64,000 bases of DNA from Flavobacteriales bacterium (GTDB lineage: Bacteria; Bacteroidota; Bacteroidia; Flavobacteriales_F; PHOS-HE28): assembly GCA_016713865.1 (NCBI GenBank), contig JADJOG010000002.1, forward strand, positions 62,001-126,000, given 5' to 3'. Shown in pieces: positions 1-9,715 of the stretch (its first letter is position 1; each line of letters begins with the position of its first letter). A program made the translations under genes and the position numbers. Below the pieces are notes generated by a model. The model saw only the letters and a program-made list of their open reading frames with translations, ran no database searches and was not told the origin of the DNA.

Positions 1-1
1 C

Positions 2-1612
2 GAGTTGCAACCGCTGGCCGACATCCACCTCACCAGTAAGCTCGATTTCGAGATGCGGCAGAACGGCGATGCGGGCAGCGTGAACATCCTCTGGGCGATC
101 GGTTTCTTCATCATCGTGCTGGCGGGTGTCAACTTCATGAACCTCGCCACGGCGCGCAGTGCTTACCGCGCGCGGGAAGTGGGCGTGCGCAAAGCGGCCG
201 GTGCGGCACGTGGCCAATTGATCGCGCAATTCCTGCTGGAGAGCGTGCTGATGAGTTTGCTCGCGGCGCTGATCGCCCTCGCGCTCATCCACCTGCTGAT
301 GCCTGCCTTCAACCAGCTCGCCGGTGAAACGATGAAACTCCCGCAGCTGCTTGTGCCCTATGTGCTCGGCATCGCGGTGGTCGTTGGGCTGCTCAGCGGG
401 ATCTACCCGGCCTTCTTCCTCTCGTCGTTCCAACCCGCCACCGTGCTGAAGGGCAACAGCGGCGGCACCTCACGCGGTCAGGCGTTGCGGAAAGCGTTGG
501 TGGTGGTGCAGTTCGCCATCGCGCTGGTGCTCATCATCGGCACCGTCTTCGTAAAGCGCCAGCACGATCACCTCCAGAGCGTGGACCTCGGCTTCAACAA
601 GGAGCAAGTGATCCTGATCCCCGTGCGCGCGCCGATGAGCGATGTGTACCTGGCCGTGTTCCCCGAGCTGAAGAAGATCAGCGGCGTGAAAGCCGTGAGC
701 TGGGCCAACGACATCATCGGCAAGAAGCACAACACGCACGAATTCAACTGGGGCACCATGGAGCAGGGCAAGTGGACCTACCTACCGTGCCTCTACGTGA
801 ACCCCGAATTCCAGCAGGCCATGGACATCGAGTTGCTTGCCGGTCGCTGGTTCTCGCGCGACTTCCCCGGCGATGATTCGCTCAGTGTGATCGTCAACGA
901 AACGTTCGCACGCCAAACGCACCCCGACGACCCCACCAAAGCCATCGGCGATCGCATGGACACGCCGCATGGCGAAGAGCGCATCATCGCCGTCACCAAG
1001 GACTTTGCGTTCGACCCGCTTTTCAAGGCCGTGCAACCCTTCGTGTTTGACATGACCACCGACATCGGGCAATGGCTGCGCTACATCTACATCCGCACCG
1101 AGGGCGGCGACCCCACGCCGGTGATCGAGGCCGCACGCAAGGAGTGGAACAGCCGCACGACGCAATTCCCCTTCGAGTACCAGTTCCTCAATGATCAACT
1201 GAACATGCAGTACGAAGCGCAGGGCCGCCTGGCGAAACTCGTCGGCATCTTCTCGTTGCTCGCGGTCTTCATCGCCTGCCTCGGCCTCTTCGCCCTCGCC
1301 TCCTGGACCGCCGAGAAACGCACGCGCGAGATCGGTATCCGCAAAGTGATGGGCGCCGACACCATGCGCATCACCTGGGTGGTCACGCGCGACTTCCTCT
1401 TCCTCGTGCTCATCGGTGCGCTGGTAGCAGTACCGCTCGCGTGGTTCGGCGTGGGCCGCTGGCTGGAGAACTTCGCCTTCCGCACGCACATCGAGCCGCT
1501 GGTGTTCATCGGCGCGGGACTGGTTGTGCTGCTCATCGCGACGTTCACGGTGAGCTTCCGGGCGATACGGGCGGCGCAAACCGATCCTGTGCGGGCATTG
1601 CGGCATGAGTGA
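2..1612 (+). CDS. ABC transporter permease, MacB/FtsX type (5' truncated by window edge)
   Basis: This is the C-terminal part (about 536 residues) of an inner-membrane ABC permease of the MacB/FtsX class, which usually works with a MacB-like ATPase in efflux or envelope stress. The frame is open to the left window edge and the first visible possible start (TTG at 5) lies in the middle of a domain, so the true start is upstream. A transmembrane segment leads to the motif FMNLATARS and then REVGVRKAAGA, the hallmark FtsX loop; three membrane segments follow, then a periplasmic MacB_PCD-like region (about residues 190-400), then a second FtsX domain with EIGIRKVMGA and two final membrane segments, ending DPVRALRHE. 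The duplicated FtsX layout matches the roughly 800-residue Bacteroidota permeases. The transported substrate cannot be read from sequence. Confidence 0.9.
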   Translation, partial: ELQPLADIHLTSKLDFEMRQNGDAGSVNILWAIGFFIIVLAGVNFMNLATARSAYRAREVGVRKAAGAARGQLIAQFLLESVLMSLLAALIALALIHLLMPAFNQLAGETMKLPQLLVPYVLGIAVVVGLLSGIYPAFFLSSFQPATVLKGNSGGTSRGQALRKALVVVQFAIALVLIIGTVFVKRQHDHLQSVDLGFNKEQVILIPVRAPMSDVYLAVFPELKKISGVKAVSWANDIIGKKHNTHEFNWGTMEQGKWTYLPCLYVNPEFQQAMDIELLAGRWFSRDFPGDDSLSVIVNETFARQTHPDDPTKAIGDRMDTPHGEERIIAVTKDFAFDPLFKAVQPFVFDMTTDIGQWLRYIYIRTEGGDPTPVIEAARKEWNSRTTQFPFEYQFLNDQLNMQYEAQGRLAKLVGIFSLLAVFIACLGLFALASWTAEKRTREIGIRKVMGADTMRITWVVTRDFLFLVLIGALVAVPLAWFGVGRWLENFAFRTHIEPLVFIGAGLVVLLIATFTVSFRAIRAAQTDPVRALRHE

Positions 1613-1681
1613 GTTTGATCGCCACAGGTGAAGAACAGCATGCGCGTGGCGCCCCAGAGTGAAGCGGACTATTTTTCAATT

Positions 1682-1698
1682 GAAGTGCGCCTCACTTC
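1682..1698 (-). terminator. Possible hairpin terminator at the end of the propeller lipoprotein gene
   Basis: GAAGTG and CACTTC form a 6-bp stem with a 5-nt loop, overlapping the stop codon of the minus-strand lipoprotein gene and lying between convergent genes. It is short and followed by an A-rich rather than T-rich tract on the minus strand, so it is a weak candidate. Confidence 0.3.
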
Positions 1699-2657
1699 GA
1701 CGCACGCACGAACACCGGCGCCTGTTCCGTAAGTGTATCCGTGGTGAGCCGCTTAGCCTCCTTCGTGCGCATGTCCATCAGGAAGATGTCGAAGGCCGGG
1801 CGTTCCTGTTCGTTCACCACCGGCGTGCCGCTGTACACGAGCCAGTTGCCATCGGGGCTCCAGGTGTGCCAGTCCTCGTCAAAGCCGTCAGGTGTGAGTT
1901 GCTGCTCGTCGGTGCCATCGGGCTTGATGCTGAAGATGCTGAGGTTGCCCTTGCGCTTGGAGCAAAAGCTGATGTGGCCGTTCGTCATCCACTGTGGCGG
2001 ACCGGCGTGGTAGGCCCACCACTCGGCGGTGGTGTCGTTCGCGCGGTAGTGCGTCAATTGCCGTAGTCCCGTGCCGTCGGTGTTGATGACGTAGAGTTCA
2101 TCGCGGTAACCCTGATCCTGTTTGAACTTGGCGTGGGCACCTCGGAAGGCGATCTGCTTTCCATCTTGTGAGAAACACGGATCGTTCGCGTAGGCCATGC
2201 CATGGTAGAGCGTGTCCAGGATTGCGCCGCCCGCGCTGATGCGGAAGAAGGCCGTGTCCTTGATGCCCTTGGGGTCCACGATGAACTCCGCGCCGTTGAA
2301 GCGCGAGCCCATCCAACTGTCCTGCATGCGGTGGTCGCTGATGCGGCGGACGTTGTTGCCGTCGGCGTCCATCTCGTAAAGGAAATAGCACCGGTGACAG
2401 GTATCGCGGTCGCTGAGAAAGAGGAGCCGATCACCGTAGGCCGCGTACACCCAGTCCACGCCGGGCGTGTTGGTGATGTTCTTGCGGTTACTGCCATCGA
2501 GGTCCATCGCGAAGACCTCGTAGTTGTCCTCCGGCGAATTCGTGAACACGTTGAAGGCGATGCGGAGGTCGGATGGTGCCTTCGCTTCCTCGACCTGGGC
2601 TGGGTGCTCGCCGCAGGCGACCAGCGCAAGTGACGCGAGTAGGATCGTGTTCTTCAT
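1692..2657 (-). CDS. TolB-like beta-propeller (PD40/WD40-like) lipoprotein
   Basis: A predicted 321-residue exported lipoprotein. The start ATG at 2657 gives MKNTILLASLALVACG with a lipobox (LVAC), and this ATG overlaps the stop of the upstream DUF1761 gene as ATGA, which strongly supports it over the ATG six bases upstream at 2663. The body contains repeated blades of the PD40 type: EVFAMDLDGSNRKNIT, LYEMDADGNNVRRIS, LYVINTDGTGLRQLT, IFSIKPDGTDEQQLT and IFLMDMRTKEAKRLT, spaced as in TolB C-terminal propellers. Such proteins act in the periplasm or on the cell surface as interaction scaffolds. There is no TolB N-terminal domain and no Pal/Tol genes nearby, so a TolB role is not implied. The ligand is unknown. 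Confidence 0.85.
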   Translation of the reverse strand: MKNTILLASLALVACGEHPAQVEEAKAPSDLRIAFNVFTNSPEDNYEVFAMDLDGSNRKNITNTPGVDWVYAAYGDRLLFLSDRDTCHRCYFLYEMDADGNNVRRISDHRMQDSWMGSRFNGAEFIVDPKGIKDTAFFRISAGGAILDTLYHGMAYANDPCFSQDGKQIAFRGAHAKFKQDQGYRDELYVINTDGTGLRQLTHYRANDTTAEWWAYHAGPPQWMTNGHISFCSKRKGNLSIFSIKPDGTDEQQLTPDGFDEDWHTWSPDGNWLVYSGTPVVNEQERPAFDIFLMDMRTKEAKRLTTDTLTEQAPVFVRASK

Positions 2658-3058
2658 CGCCATGCTCCGATGATAAGTCCCTTCAGCGTGAAGGCCACGA
2701 GCATGTAGCCTGCGTTGATGAGCATGTAACCCCATTTGCGCTGTTCGAAGAGCCCAACGATCATGAAGGCCAGGGCGGCCCACACGCCGGTGAGCAGTCC
2801 GTAGAGCGCGCCTTGTGAAGCGTTCATGTCCGGCGAGCTGAGGAAGAAGGCGAGGTTGTAGCTGATGATGAGCGCGAACAGGCAGGTGAGGCCGTAGGTC
2901 TTCGCAGGGTTGAGCGCCTTCTTGATGCCCTCATCGGTGAAGCCGTTGGCATCGCGCCAAGGCTTGTAGAAAAGCAGCGGTGAATACCAGAGCGCGCCGA
3001 CGAGCAGATTGGTCAACGCGGCCACGATGATGGCGAGGTGGTTCAGTTGGACGTCCAT
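2654..3058 (-). CDS. DUF1761 family membrane protein
   Basis: A 134-residue integral membrane protein with four hydrophobic segments (about residues 7-29, 54-72, 83-101 and 108-130). The pattern NLLVGALWYSPLLF near the N-terminus followed by a short amphipathic stretch and three further helices is typical of the DUF1761 family, whose function is unknown. It is translationally coupled to the downstream propeller lipoprotein gene by an ATGA overlap at 2654-2657, so the two products are likely made together. The family is small and often found next to regulators or SRPBCC proteins; here an AraC regulator follows on the same strand but is separated by 57 bp and is upstream in the transcription order. 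Confidence 0.85.
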   Translation of the reverse strand: MDVQLNHLAIIVAALTNLLVGALWYSPLLFYKPWRDANGFTDEGIKKALNPAKTYGLTCLFALIISYNLAFFLSSPDMNASQGALYGLLTGVWAALAFMIVGLFEQRKWGYMLINAGYMLVAFTLKGLIIGAWR

Positions 3059-3115
3059 GGTGAAGTTGTATGGCGCGAAGGAACCGATCGTCCTGCGCTC
3101 CGGCTTGGAAATAAT

Positions 3116-3946
3116 TCACCTGCCGTCCACCGGCAGCCAGTTCAGGAATGGCCCCTTCACCTGCATGTAGCGCGTGGGCGAGTGACCGGTCATCTCCTGG
3201 AATTGGTTCACCATGTGCGACTGGTCGTAATAGCCGTGTTCCAAGGCGAGCTGGGTCCAATCCGGATCGTGCTCGCGCTCCAAGCGACGGAGCAACGATT
3301 GGAAGCGTACCAGGCTCGCGTAGCGTTTGGGGCCGAGTCCGCAGTGGCGTTGGAAAAGATCGTTCAGATGCTTCTGTGAGCAACCGAGCTCGTCGCTCAA
3401 CACGCCCACGGTTCCGATGCCACCACGTCGATGCAGCGCTTGCAGAGCGATGCCCACCCGACGCTCCACTGCGCTCATCGGGAAGAGCGGCGCAAGGATG
3501 TCCTCTGCTTCATCCAACATGGCTTGCGCGCCGCGCTGCTCCAGGCTCTCGCCCAGTCGGTCGCGCACGGTGGCGAAACAGCTCGCCCAGCAATAAGTCG
3601 AGATCACTACGGTGTCATTCAACTCGTGCGCCGGCATGCCGATGAACGAGGGTAAAGTCCCAGGTCGAAGACGAAGCACCAGCATAGGTGCCCCGCTGCC
3701 CACGCCGATCACGATCCGTGAAGCGCGCATGCCACTCACCCAGCCGCGCTTGTGCATGTCGAAGCGTTCGCCGCGCTCATCGTGCCAGCGTTGTTTTGGC
3801 GTATCGCTCAGGTCGATCACCACCTCGCAGCCGCCATCGGGCACGAAGACCTCGCGTGCATGTACCGGACGGTAGCCTTGATGGAAAGTGGTGTGCTCCA
3901 CCGCATGGGCGATCGGCCCCGAAGGTTTGCGGAAGAGCAGGAGCAT
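3116..3946 (-). CDS. AraC family transcriptional regulator
   Basis: A 276-residue regulator. A DUF6597/AraC-type N-terminal sensing region (about residues 1-150, containing the conserved FVPDGGCEVVIDLSD stretch) is followed by a C-terminal AraC helix-turn-helix pair (about 170-265), visible as LSDELGCSQKHLNDLFQRHC and LALEHGYYDQSHMVNQFQEM. I chose the ATG at 3946 (MLLLFRKPSGP) because the longer open frame upstream has no family resemblance and would run into the end of the neighbouring hydrolase gene at 3991. It lies 57 bp upstream of the DUF1761 gene on the same strand and may control that small cluster. The effector is not evident. Confidence 0.88.
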   Translation of the reverse strand: MLLLFRKPSGPIAHAVEHTTFHQGYRPVHAREVFVPDGGCEVVIDLSDTPKQRWHDERGERFDMHKRGWVSGMRASRIVIGVGSGAPMLVLRLRPGTLPSFIGMPAHELNDTVVISTYCWASCFATVRDRLGESLEQRGAQAMLDEAEDILAPLFPMSAVERRVGIALQALHRRGGIGTVGVLSDELGCSQKHLNDLFQRHCGLGPKRYASLVRFQSLLRRLEREHDPDWTQLALEHGYYDQSHMVNQFQEMTGHSPTRYMQVKGPFLNWLPVDGR

Positions 3947-3990
3947 GCGGAAAGGTAGTACGCTCCAGATGAGGCGAACGGGATGTGCAG

Positions 3991-5811
3991 CTAGCGCGAC
4001 CCTTTCATTTCTCGCTCCAGTTCCGCCACGATCCCCTTCGCATTCTGGTTCTGCGGGTTCATCGCCAAGGTGCGCTTGTAGTATTCCAGCGCCTGCTTCT
4101 TGTCGCCGAGCTTCAGGCACGCCTCCGCATAGCTGTCGTACACGTTGGCACTCTCTGGATAGAGCTGCATGTTGATGAAGAAGAGGTCCCGTGCCTGTTC
4201 GGTCAAGTGCGCGCTAAGGAGCGTGTACCCGAAACTATTCAGCGCTTCTTCGTTAACTGCTCCGTCGTTCGGGTCGGCGGCCTTCAGGTCGGCGTAGCCT
4301 CTCAATGCGGCATCGCGATCGCCGCGTTGCACATACTCGAACGGAATGCGCTCATCGTCCTTCATGCGCGACAGCTTAGAGAGCACTTCACCGGACTTCG
4401 TATCGCTCACTTGCAGGGTCATTGCACCAGTGGCGTCCTTCAAGAAGCGACGGCTGCGTTCATCCGTGCGACCTGCGAACTCACCGTCGCCGATGTGGAC
4501 GAGTTCCGTGGGCGGTTCACGCAGCGGCTCGCGGTAGAGCTTGCCGTTGCGCAGGGCGATCGTGACCATGTTATCACTACCTATCCTGTAGCGTCCTGTG
4601 AACGCTCTCAGCGCAGTGCTATCCATCGGCATTTCCTTGTGCTGTGGAACGAATTCCGACCAGTCATAGGCGCGCGCGATGGAACGGATGACCTCGAACA
4701 TGAACGCGGGTTGGTTGGCATTGATGAGGACTACGGCTCCATTGCCGTTCTTGACGCTTCCGTAGATCTGGCCGCAGAATCCCTCGTTCCAACCGCCGTG
4801 CTCGAAGTAGCGCTCGCTGCCTTTGTTGTCGAGCATCAGGCCCACAGCCGTGTTCGGGTCTAGAAAAGGCTCCACCATCTGCGTGGACGTCGTACGGCTT
4901 AGCACCTTGCCGCTGTCGGTGGCGATGGTCTTCTGCATGTCGATCACGAAGCGCGCGAGGTCGGTAGCAGTGGTCCACAATCCGTCCGGCGAGATCTCCG
5001 GATAGATATGCCACTTGCCGACCGTCATTGAACCGTCGGGTACATAGCCGCTGGCAGCGCTGTGCTCCATGGCTTTGGGCATGGGCTGCTCGTATGTGCT
5101 GCGCGACATTCCGAGCGGCTTCAGCACTAGGTCGTGCATGTGTTGCGGAATGGTGCCTCCATTCTTGTCGAGAATCACTTGCGAAGCCACGCAATAGCCA
5201 CCGCCGGAATAGCGCCAAGCTGTGCCCGGTATCTGATCACCACCACCGGCGGTGAGTTCGCAAGGTGCTTCGCCTTTGAGGATGCTCAACAGCGTGGGCA
5301 AGGGTTCGCCATGACGATAGCCTTGGAAGCCATGCACCGTTGTGCCGGCCACGTGACCGAGCAATCGCTTCAGTGTGACCTTCTCTTTTGCAGTGAACGC
5401 GTTCTCCGGGATCTTCCAAGAAGTAAGCATGCTGTTCACGTCCTCATCGATGTTCAGCGTGCCTTGCTCAGCAAGCTTCAGCACGGCCACGGCGAACACC
5501 GGCTTGCTGATGGATGCCGCTTGGAACAAGGTGCTGTCCGTTACTGGCTGCATCGTCGTGCTGTCCATCACGCCGTAACTCTTGGTCCAAGCGATTTTGT
5601 AGTCGTCAATCACGGCGATGCTCATACCAGGCACGCCATAGTGCTTCATGCGCTCTTCGATGGTCCATGTGCTATCGCCTTCGATGAAGACGGGGTTGCA
5701 GAGACCGGTCTCTACATGGCGGCGGAGGAATTCATTCGGGTCGTCCGTGCGAGTTGGGGTTTGGCACGCTGCGAAAAGGATGGCTACGAACAGAGGGGCA
5801 ACGTATCTCAT
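3991..5811 (-). CDS. Serine hydrolase, class C beta-lactamase/PBP fold, with C-terminal TPRs (lipoprotein)
   Basis: A 606-residue exported lipoprotein (lipobox FAAC at residues 13-16). The Beta-lactamase (PF00144) domain occupies about residues 47-390 and carries the expected catalytic elements: the SxxK motif as SISK (Ser100, Lys103), the second motif as YSG (Tyr201), where Gly replaces the common Asn, and HGG in FEHGGWNEGF as the third motif. A linker domain follows, then a TPR-like C-terminus (about 500-600) with AVNEEALNSFGYTLL and NVYDSYAEACLKLGDKKQAL. Proteins of this architecture in Bacteroidota are usually esterases or peptidases in the periplasm rather than true beta-lactamases. It is a single gene, with a divergent intergenic gap on neither side (45 bp to the AraC gene). 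Confidence 0.9.
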   Translation of the reverse strand: MRYVAPLFVAILFAACQTPTRTDDPNEFLRRHVETGLCNPVFIEGDSTWTIEERMKHYGVPGMSIAVIDDYKIAWTKSYGVMDSTTMQPVTDSTLFQAASISKPVFAVAVLKLAEQGTLNIDEDVNSMLTSWKIPENAFTAKEKVTLKRLLGHVAGTTVHGFQGYRHGEPLPTLLSILKGEAPCELTAGGGDQIPGTAWRYSGGGYCVASQVILDKNGGTIPQHMHDLVLKPLGMSRSTYEQPMPKAMEHSAASGYVPDGSMTVGKWHIYPEISPDGLWTTATDLARFVIDMQKTIATDSGKVLSRTTSTQMVEPFLDPNTAVGLMLDNKGSERYFEHGGWNEGFCGQIYGSVKNGNGAVVLINANQPAFMFEVIRSIARAYDWSEFVPQHKEMPMDSTALRAFTGRYRIGSDNMVTIALRNGKLYREPLREPPTELVHIGDGEFAGRTDERSRRFLKDATGAMTLQVSDTKSGEVLSKLSRMKDDERIPFEYVQRGDRDAALRGYADLKAADPNDGAVNEEALNSFGYTLLSAHLTEQARDLFFINMQLYPESANVYDSYAEACLKLGDKKQALEYYKRTLAMNPQNQNAKGIVAELEREMKGSR

Positions 5812-5880
5812 GCGATGAAGATGTTCGACGGCGAAGGTGGTTCGATCGGTCCAGTTCGTCTGGCCGGTGTGAGCAGTGGT

Positions 5881-6966
5881 TCAGGTCTTCAAGTCGAATG
5901 CTGCCTGCGCTCGCGACTTCCCGTTCACCATCACCTCCACCAAATGCTCCCCAGCATGGTGCTTCCGCGTGCTGAAGTCCACCAAGCGTTGGCGTTTGCT
6001 GATGCGCGCTGAAGCCTTTGCAGGAAGTTCGATCTCCTTCAACTTGAACACCTTCTTCGATGTGCTGCTATTCGCTTTGCGGTAATGGATGGCGTAGTCG
6101 ATCACGAGTTGTTGACTGCGCGCGGCCTCGGAAACCACATTGAACGTGATCTCCAAGGTGTCGCCGAGTTTCAGGCGCTTGGGTGATAGCTGAAGATCGT
6201 CTACGCGCACTTTCACCTTGCTGTCGAATGCGAAGAGCGCTAGCGCATCCACGTTGCCGGCCTTGATCAGCGTGCGGCTGGCGTGCTTGGCTATCCAAGC
6301 CGTGTGCGGATGCTTCTTATCCCATGAACGCAGCAGGTCCACCATGTACTTCGGATGGTCTTTGCTGAAATCATTCAGGTGATTGGCCACAGACTTGCGC
6401 ACATAGAGCGAATCGTCGGCGCGCAAGCACTCGAGGATCGGCGTGGTCAGCTTCGGATCCTTCAGCACCGCCTCCAAACGGAACGACCATGGCAGGCGTG
6501 GGCGGCTTCCTTCCGAGGCCAAACGGCGGACGTGCTCGTTCTCATCTTCAGCCCAGTTGCGCATCACCTTCAATGTGCCCTTCGCATCGCGGCGGAAGAA
6601 CTCGCGCACGGCGAACTCCGACGAGCCGAACGTGGTGAAGTACTTCAATGCCTCGAGCGAGAAATCAGGGTCATCTAAACCATGCACGCCCACGAAATCG
6701 GGGTAGAGCAATGCGGTGTAGCCCTTGGGCATGCGCGGCGCTATTGCCTTCAATACATGAACCGCCTTTCGGTAATCCGATGGCAGATGGCCGCGAATGG
6801 TGATGGCTGCATGTCGCATCCGTGCATTCAACTCGCGCACATCGTTGCCATGTTGCACCTCTCGGAGAAATGCTGCGCGCTTTACTTGTGGGTACACAGC
6901 ATACGTCTCCTTCGCCAAGCGCTCGAAGTACGCCCGGTTGAACATCTCTTTCAATGGTTCGGCCAT
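5881..6966 (-). CDS. DNA alkylation repair glycosylase, AlkC/AlkD HEAT-repeat type with C-terminal Ig-like domain
   Basis: A 361-residue cytoplasmic protein. The first about 235 residues are helical HEAT-like repeats of the AlkC/AlkD DNA glycosylase superfamily, with the recognisable segments PRMPKGYTALLYPDFVGVHG, RNWAEDENEHVRRLASEGSR and YVRKSVANHLNDFSKDHP. These enzymes excise N3-alkylated purines without flipping the base. Residues about 250-361 form a beta-rich tail (LSPKRLKLGDTLEITFNV, VDYAIHYRKANSS, AGEHLVEVMVNGK), the Ig-like domain that separates AlkC from AlkD. It stands alone on the minus strand, divergent from an SRPBCC gene, with 230 bp between them. Confidence 0.88.
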   Translation of the reverse strand: MAEPLKEMFNRAYFERLAKETYAVYPQVKRAAFLREVQHGNDVRELNARMRHAAITIRGHLPSDYRKAVHVLKAIAPRMPKGYTALLYPDFVGVHGLDDPDFSLEALKYFTTFGSSEFAVREFFRRDAKGTLKVMRNWAEDENEHVRRLASEGSRPRLPWSFRLEAVLKDPKLTTPILECLRADDSLYVRKSVANHLNDFSKDHPKYMVDLLRSWDKKHPHTAWIAKHASRTLIKAGNVDALALFAFDSKVKVRVDDLQLSPKRLKLGDTLEITFNVVSEAARSQQLVIDYAIHYRKANSSTSKKVFKLKEIELPAKASARISKRQRLVDFSTRKHHAGEHLVEVMVNGKSRAQAAFDLKT

Positions 6967-7081
6967 GACGTTGCGGCGGCAGTGGGTGAAATATTAAGGG
7001 CGAAGTTGGTTGCAGGCGGGCGAATGGGATGCTGTGATGAACGGTGCTTGTTCGGAAACGGCCGCTTCTGGTGCTGATGCC

Positions 7082-7106
7082 ACCGGCAGCCAAGCTGGCA
7101 GCCGGT
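7082..7106. promoter_or_regulatory. Interrupted palindrome in the alkC-like/SRPBCC divergent spacer
   Basis: ACCGGC and GCCGGT are separated by 13 bases that contain a second small dyad (CCA/TGG). The 25-base element lies in the 230-bp spacer between divergent genes, 91 bp before the SRPBCC start. It could be an operator or a hairpin; the sequence alone does not decide. Nothing else structured is visible in this spacer. Confidence 0.25.
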
Positions 7107-7196
7107 TGTTGAGCTTCATTAACAGAATCGCCATGAAACCAAATGGGGGTGTCAGCGTTCTCTCAATGGCACGGTACCTGCCGCGCCGCGCACGCC

Positions 7197-7673
7197 ATGA
7201 ATACCCAAGACCCCGAAACGAATGTCCTGCGCACCCTCTTGGTCGATGCTCCGGCAGCGGCTGTTTGGAAAGCGCTTATCGATCCCAGTCTGGCACGCCT
7301 ATACATGGGCGCGACTCCGTGCTGCGATCTGCAACGCGGCAAGCCCATTCAGTGGTATATGCGTGAAGAGAGTGGCGATCGAACACTGGTCGCAAAAGGC
7401 ACTTTGATGGCCTTGCAGCCCGAATCGCGCCTGCGCTACACCTACTACACCATCGCGAGCAAGCTGCCCGACGAGCCCGCCAGCCACACCACGGTCGATT
7501 TCCATCTGATTCCGGAAACGGAGGACCGCACCCGAGTTGAATTCTACCAAGGTGATTTCGCAGGCTTGCCCGATGCGGAGCGCCGTGCACGCGAGGCCGG
7601 CCGCATCTGGGTGGAGCACTTGGTGGGCTTGAAGCGCGTGGCTGAAGAGACCTGGGAGGCTAAAGCCGCCTGA
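7197..7673 (+). CDS. SRPBCC (START/AHSA1-like) domain protein
   Basis: A 158-residue single-domain protein of the SRPBCC superfamily: the N-terminal strand TNVLRTLLVDAPAAAVWKAL, the central antiparallel sheet (GKPIQWYMREE, SRLRYTYYTIASKLPDEP, THTTVDFHLIPE, TRVEFYQGDF) and the long C-terminal helix (RIWVEHLVGLKRVAEETWE) are all in order. The fold binds hydrophobic ligands or chaperone clients; this one most resembles AHSA1/SRPBCC proteins of unknown ligand. I chose the ATG at 7197 (MNTQDPET) because upstream in-frame sequence is not conserved-looking and lies in the regulatory spacer. It converges on the next minus-strand gene with only 15 bp between stops. Confidence 0.85.
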   Translation: MNTQDPETNVLRTLLVDAPAAAVWKALIDPSLARLYMGATPCCDLQRGKPIQWYMREESGDRTLVAKGTLMALQPESRLRYTYYTIASKLPDEPASHTTVDFHLIPETEDRTRVEFYQGDFAGLPDAERRAREAGRIWVEHLVGLKRVAEETWEAKAA

Positions 7674-7688
7674 CCTCCTCTTCGGCAT

Positions 7689-9558
7689 TCAGTCGGGCAC
7701 AAGCCTGTTGTTCAGCAACGCATCGGCGTGGCGCTGCATGTAGGCTTTGAGCTGCATTTTCATCGTGGCAGTCGTCTGCTTCTCGATGTGTGATAGGTCG
7801 TTTGCGAACAGCGTGTCGGTCTTGTAGGCATGAAGGCCCTTCGTGCGTTCGCCATCGAATAGCAGCATACGGTCGCCCTCGATAAGGTTGAACAAGCCAC
7901 CGAGATGGATGATGGCTCTGCCAGGTCTGTCGTCGCTGAACACGCTGCGTCCGAACGCACCAATTCGACCTTGGTAGCCGACCAGGTCCAGCACGCTTGG
8001 CATGATGTCGAGCTGCTGCGCCACAGTGGTGTCATTGCCGCTGAGCGACCCATCTGGCGTGAAGAAGATGATCGGAATGGCGAAACGTCCCGCAGGGTTC
8101 ATGTACCACGCGGGATGGTCGTTGTATTTGAAGGTGTGATCGGCAGTGATCACGAACACGGTGTTCTTGTACCAAGGCTCCCGCGAGGCTGTCTCGAAGA
8201 ACCGGCGGATCGCAAAGTCGGCGTAACCGATGCTCTCGTGGATGGATTGATCGCCAAGTGGGAATCGGCCCTTGTAGCGCGGCGGTATCGGGAAGGGGTC
8301 GTGTGTGGTGAGCGTGAACACCGCTGCGCAGAAGGGTTGCGGCATGGCCGACATGCGCCCCGATGCAAATTGCAGGAACTCCTCGTCATAGATTCCCCAA
8401 TGGCCATCGTAGTAGCGATCGTCGCCGAACTCATCCTTGCCGTAATAAGTGTCGAAACCGCATGCCTTGCTGAATGAGTCGAACTTGAATTCGCCATTCA
8501 GGCCGCCGTGCATGTATGCGGTGGTGTAACCGAGCTGCTTCAGCCGCGTGCCCATCCCTTCCACCCGGTTCTCCGCGTAAGGCGTGTTCATGAAGGCTTC
8601 ATCCGTGAATGAGGGTATGCCCGCTAGTACGGCGCAATTCCCTTTCGGACTTCCCTCGGAGTTTGCGAAGGCATTGCTGAATACGAGCGAATGCGCGCAC
8701 AGCGAATCGAGGAATGGCATGTACGCGGTTTCGCCGCTGATCGCTGAGATGTATTCGCGGCCCATGCTCTCCACCATGATCACCACCACATTCTTAGGGC
8801 TATCGGTGGAATCGCGCCTGAGCGTGTAAGCCAGCGGCGCTAGGCGTTCCATCTCTTCCGTGGTCATGTAGTTGCGCACGGGCATGGGGGCTGGCTCAGC
8901 GAGTACCGAAGGTGAAAGCCGAGTTGGTTACCAGAGGTGCGAATGCGACGTCCACATGATCGGCGGCGTGGGCCGGCGATAGGCCTTGGTATTGCCATCC
9001 TCCGCGTCCTACGAAGAAGAGCGCGCCCAAGGCGGGCAACCCGATGGCGAGCCGCTTCAGCAAGCCGCCTTCGGCCGCAGCCGATGGAGCCGGCACCCTG
9101 CGCCATGCCATCACCAGCGCGATGATCGAGAGGATGAAGGCGACCGTGGCCCACCAATAGCGCAGCATCGACACCGGCAGCTCGCGCAAGCCGGCATCGG
9201 CCATGCCCAGGATGTCGCGCGTGATGCGCTTGCCCGTGAAGCCATAGAACGGCAGATCAACGGAGCAGAGGAAGAGCACGGCGGTGTTCGTGACCACGAA
9301 AAGGGTGAACAGCAAGCGATTGTGCCAGCGTGCGTGGCGCCATGGCAGCGGAAGCAGGCTGAGCAGTATCAACGGGGCATTCGCAATCACGATGGTCATG
9401 GCATCGAAGCGCATGCCTTGCACGAATACCGAAAGTGCTTCACCGATAGGTAGGGCTGGGAACGATGCGCGATGCACCAGCAGGAACATCACCCGTACCA
9501 GCGTGAGCAGCACCAGCACCACCCCAAGCCGCAGGATCAATGAGCGCAGATGTGTCAT
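7689..9558 (-). CDS. LTA synthase-like membrane sulfatase/phosphoglycerol transferase (frameshift near 8890-8900)
   Basis: Two adjacent frames form one gene. The 5' part (9558 to 8896, 220 aa) has five transmembrane helices, as in lipoteichoic acid synthase-like enzymes; the 3' part (8885 to 7689, 398 aa from its first ATG) is the alkaline-phosphatase-fold catalytic domain. The catalytic part shows NVVVIMVESMGREYI (metal Glu and surroundings), EGSPKGNCAVLAG (the nucleophile region, with Lys-Gly-Asn where many family members have a Thr), and FVITADHTFK (ADH metal motif). The frames can be joined by a one-base shift at the GGTACTCG region, giving TFG-VLAEPAP-MPVRNY. In Gram-negative bacteria such enzymes transfer phosphoglycerol or phosphoethanolamine to envelope glycans. 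A group 1 glycosyltransferase gene lies just upstream on the same strand. Confidence 0.85.
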
Positions 9559-9715
9559 TCGCTAGGCTGCTGAGAAGGCAATGATACAGAGCCGGTGAGG
9601 AGGGTCGATCAAAGTGAGGTGTGCGATGGAAGCGATGAACGCCAACCAATGTGCGCGACTCATGATTTGCATCGTGCGCCTTGCGGGTTCACGCGTGCCG
9701 CCAAGGAAAGCGGGA

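Noticed and set aside
4823..5811. True beta-lactamase resistance gene
   Set aside because: The fold is class C-like but the second motif is YSG rather than YxN, and the protein carries TPRs, as in esterases and peptidases of this superfamily.
5134..6012. 292-codon plus-strand open frame opposite the serine hydrolase
   Set aside because: The opposite strand carries all catalytic motifs of the hydrolase, so this is a shadow.
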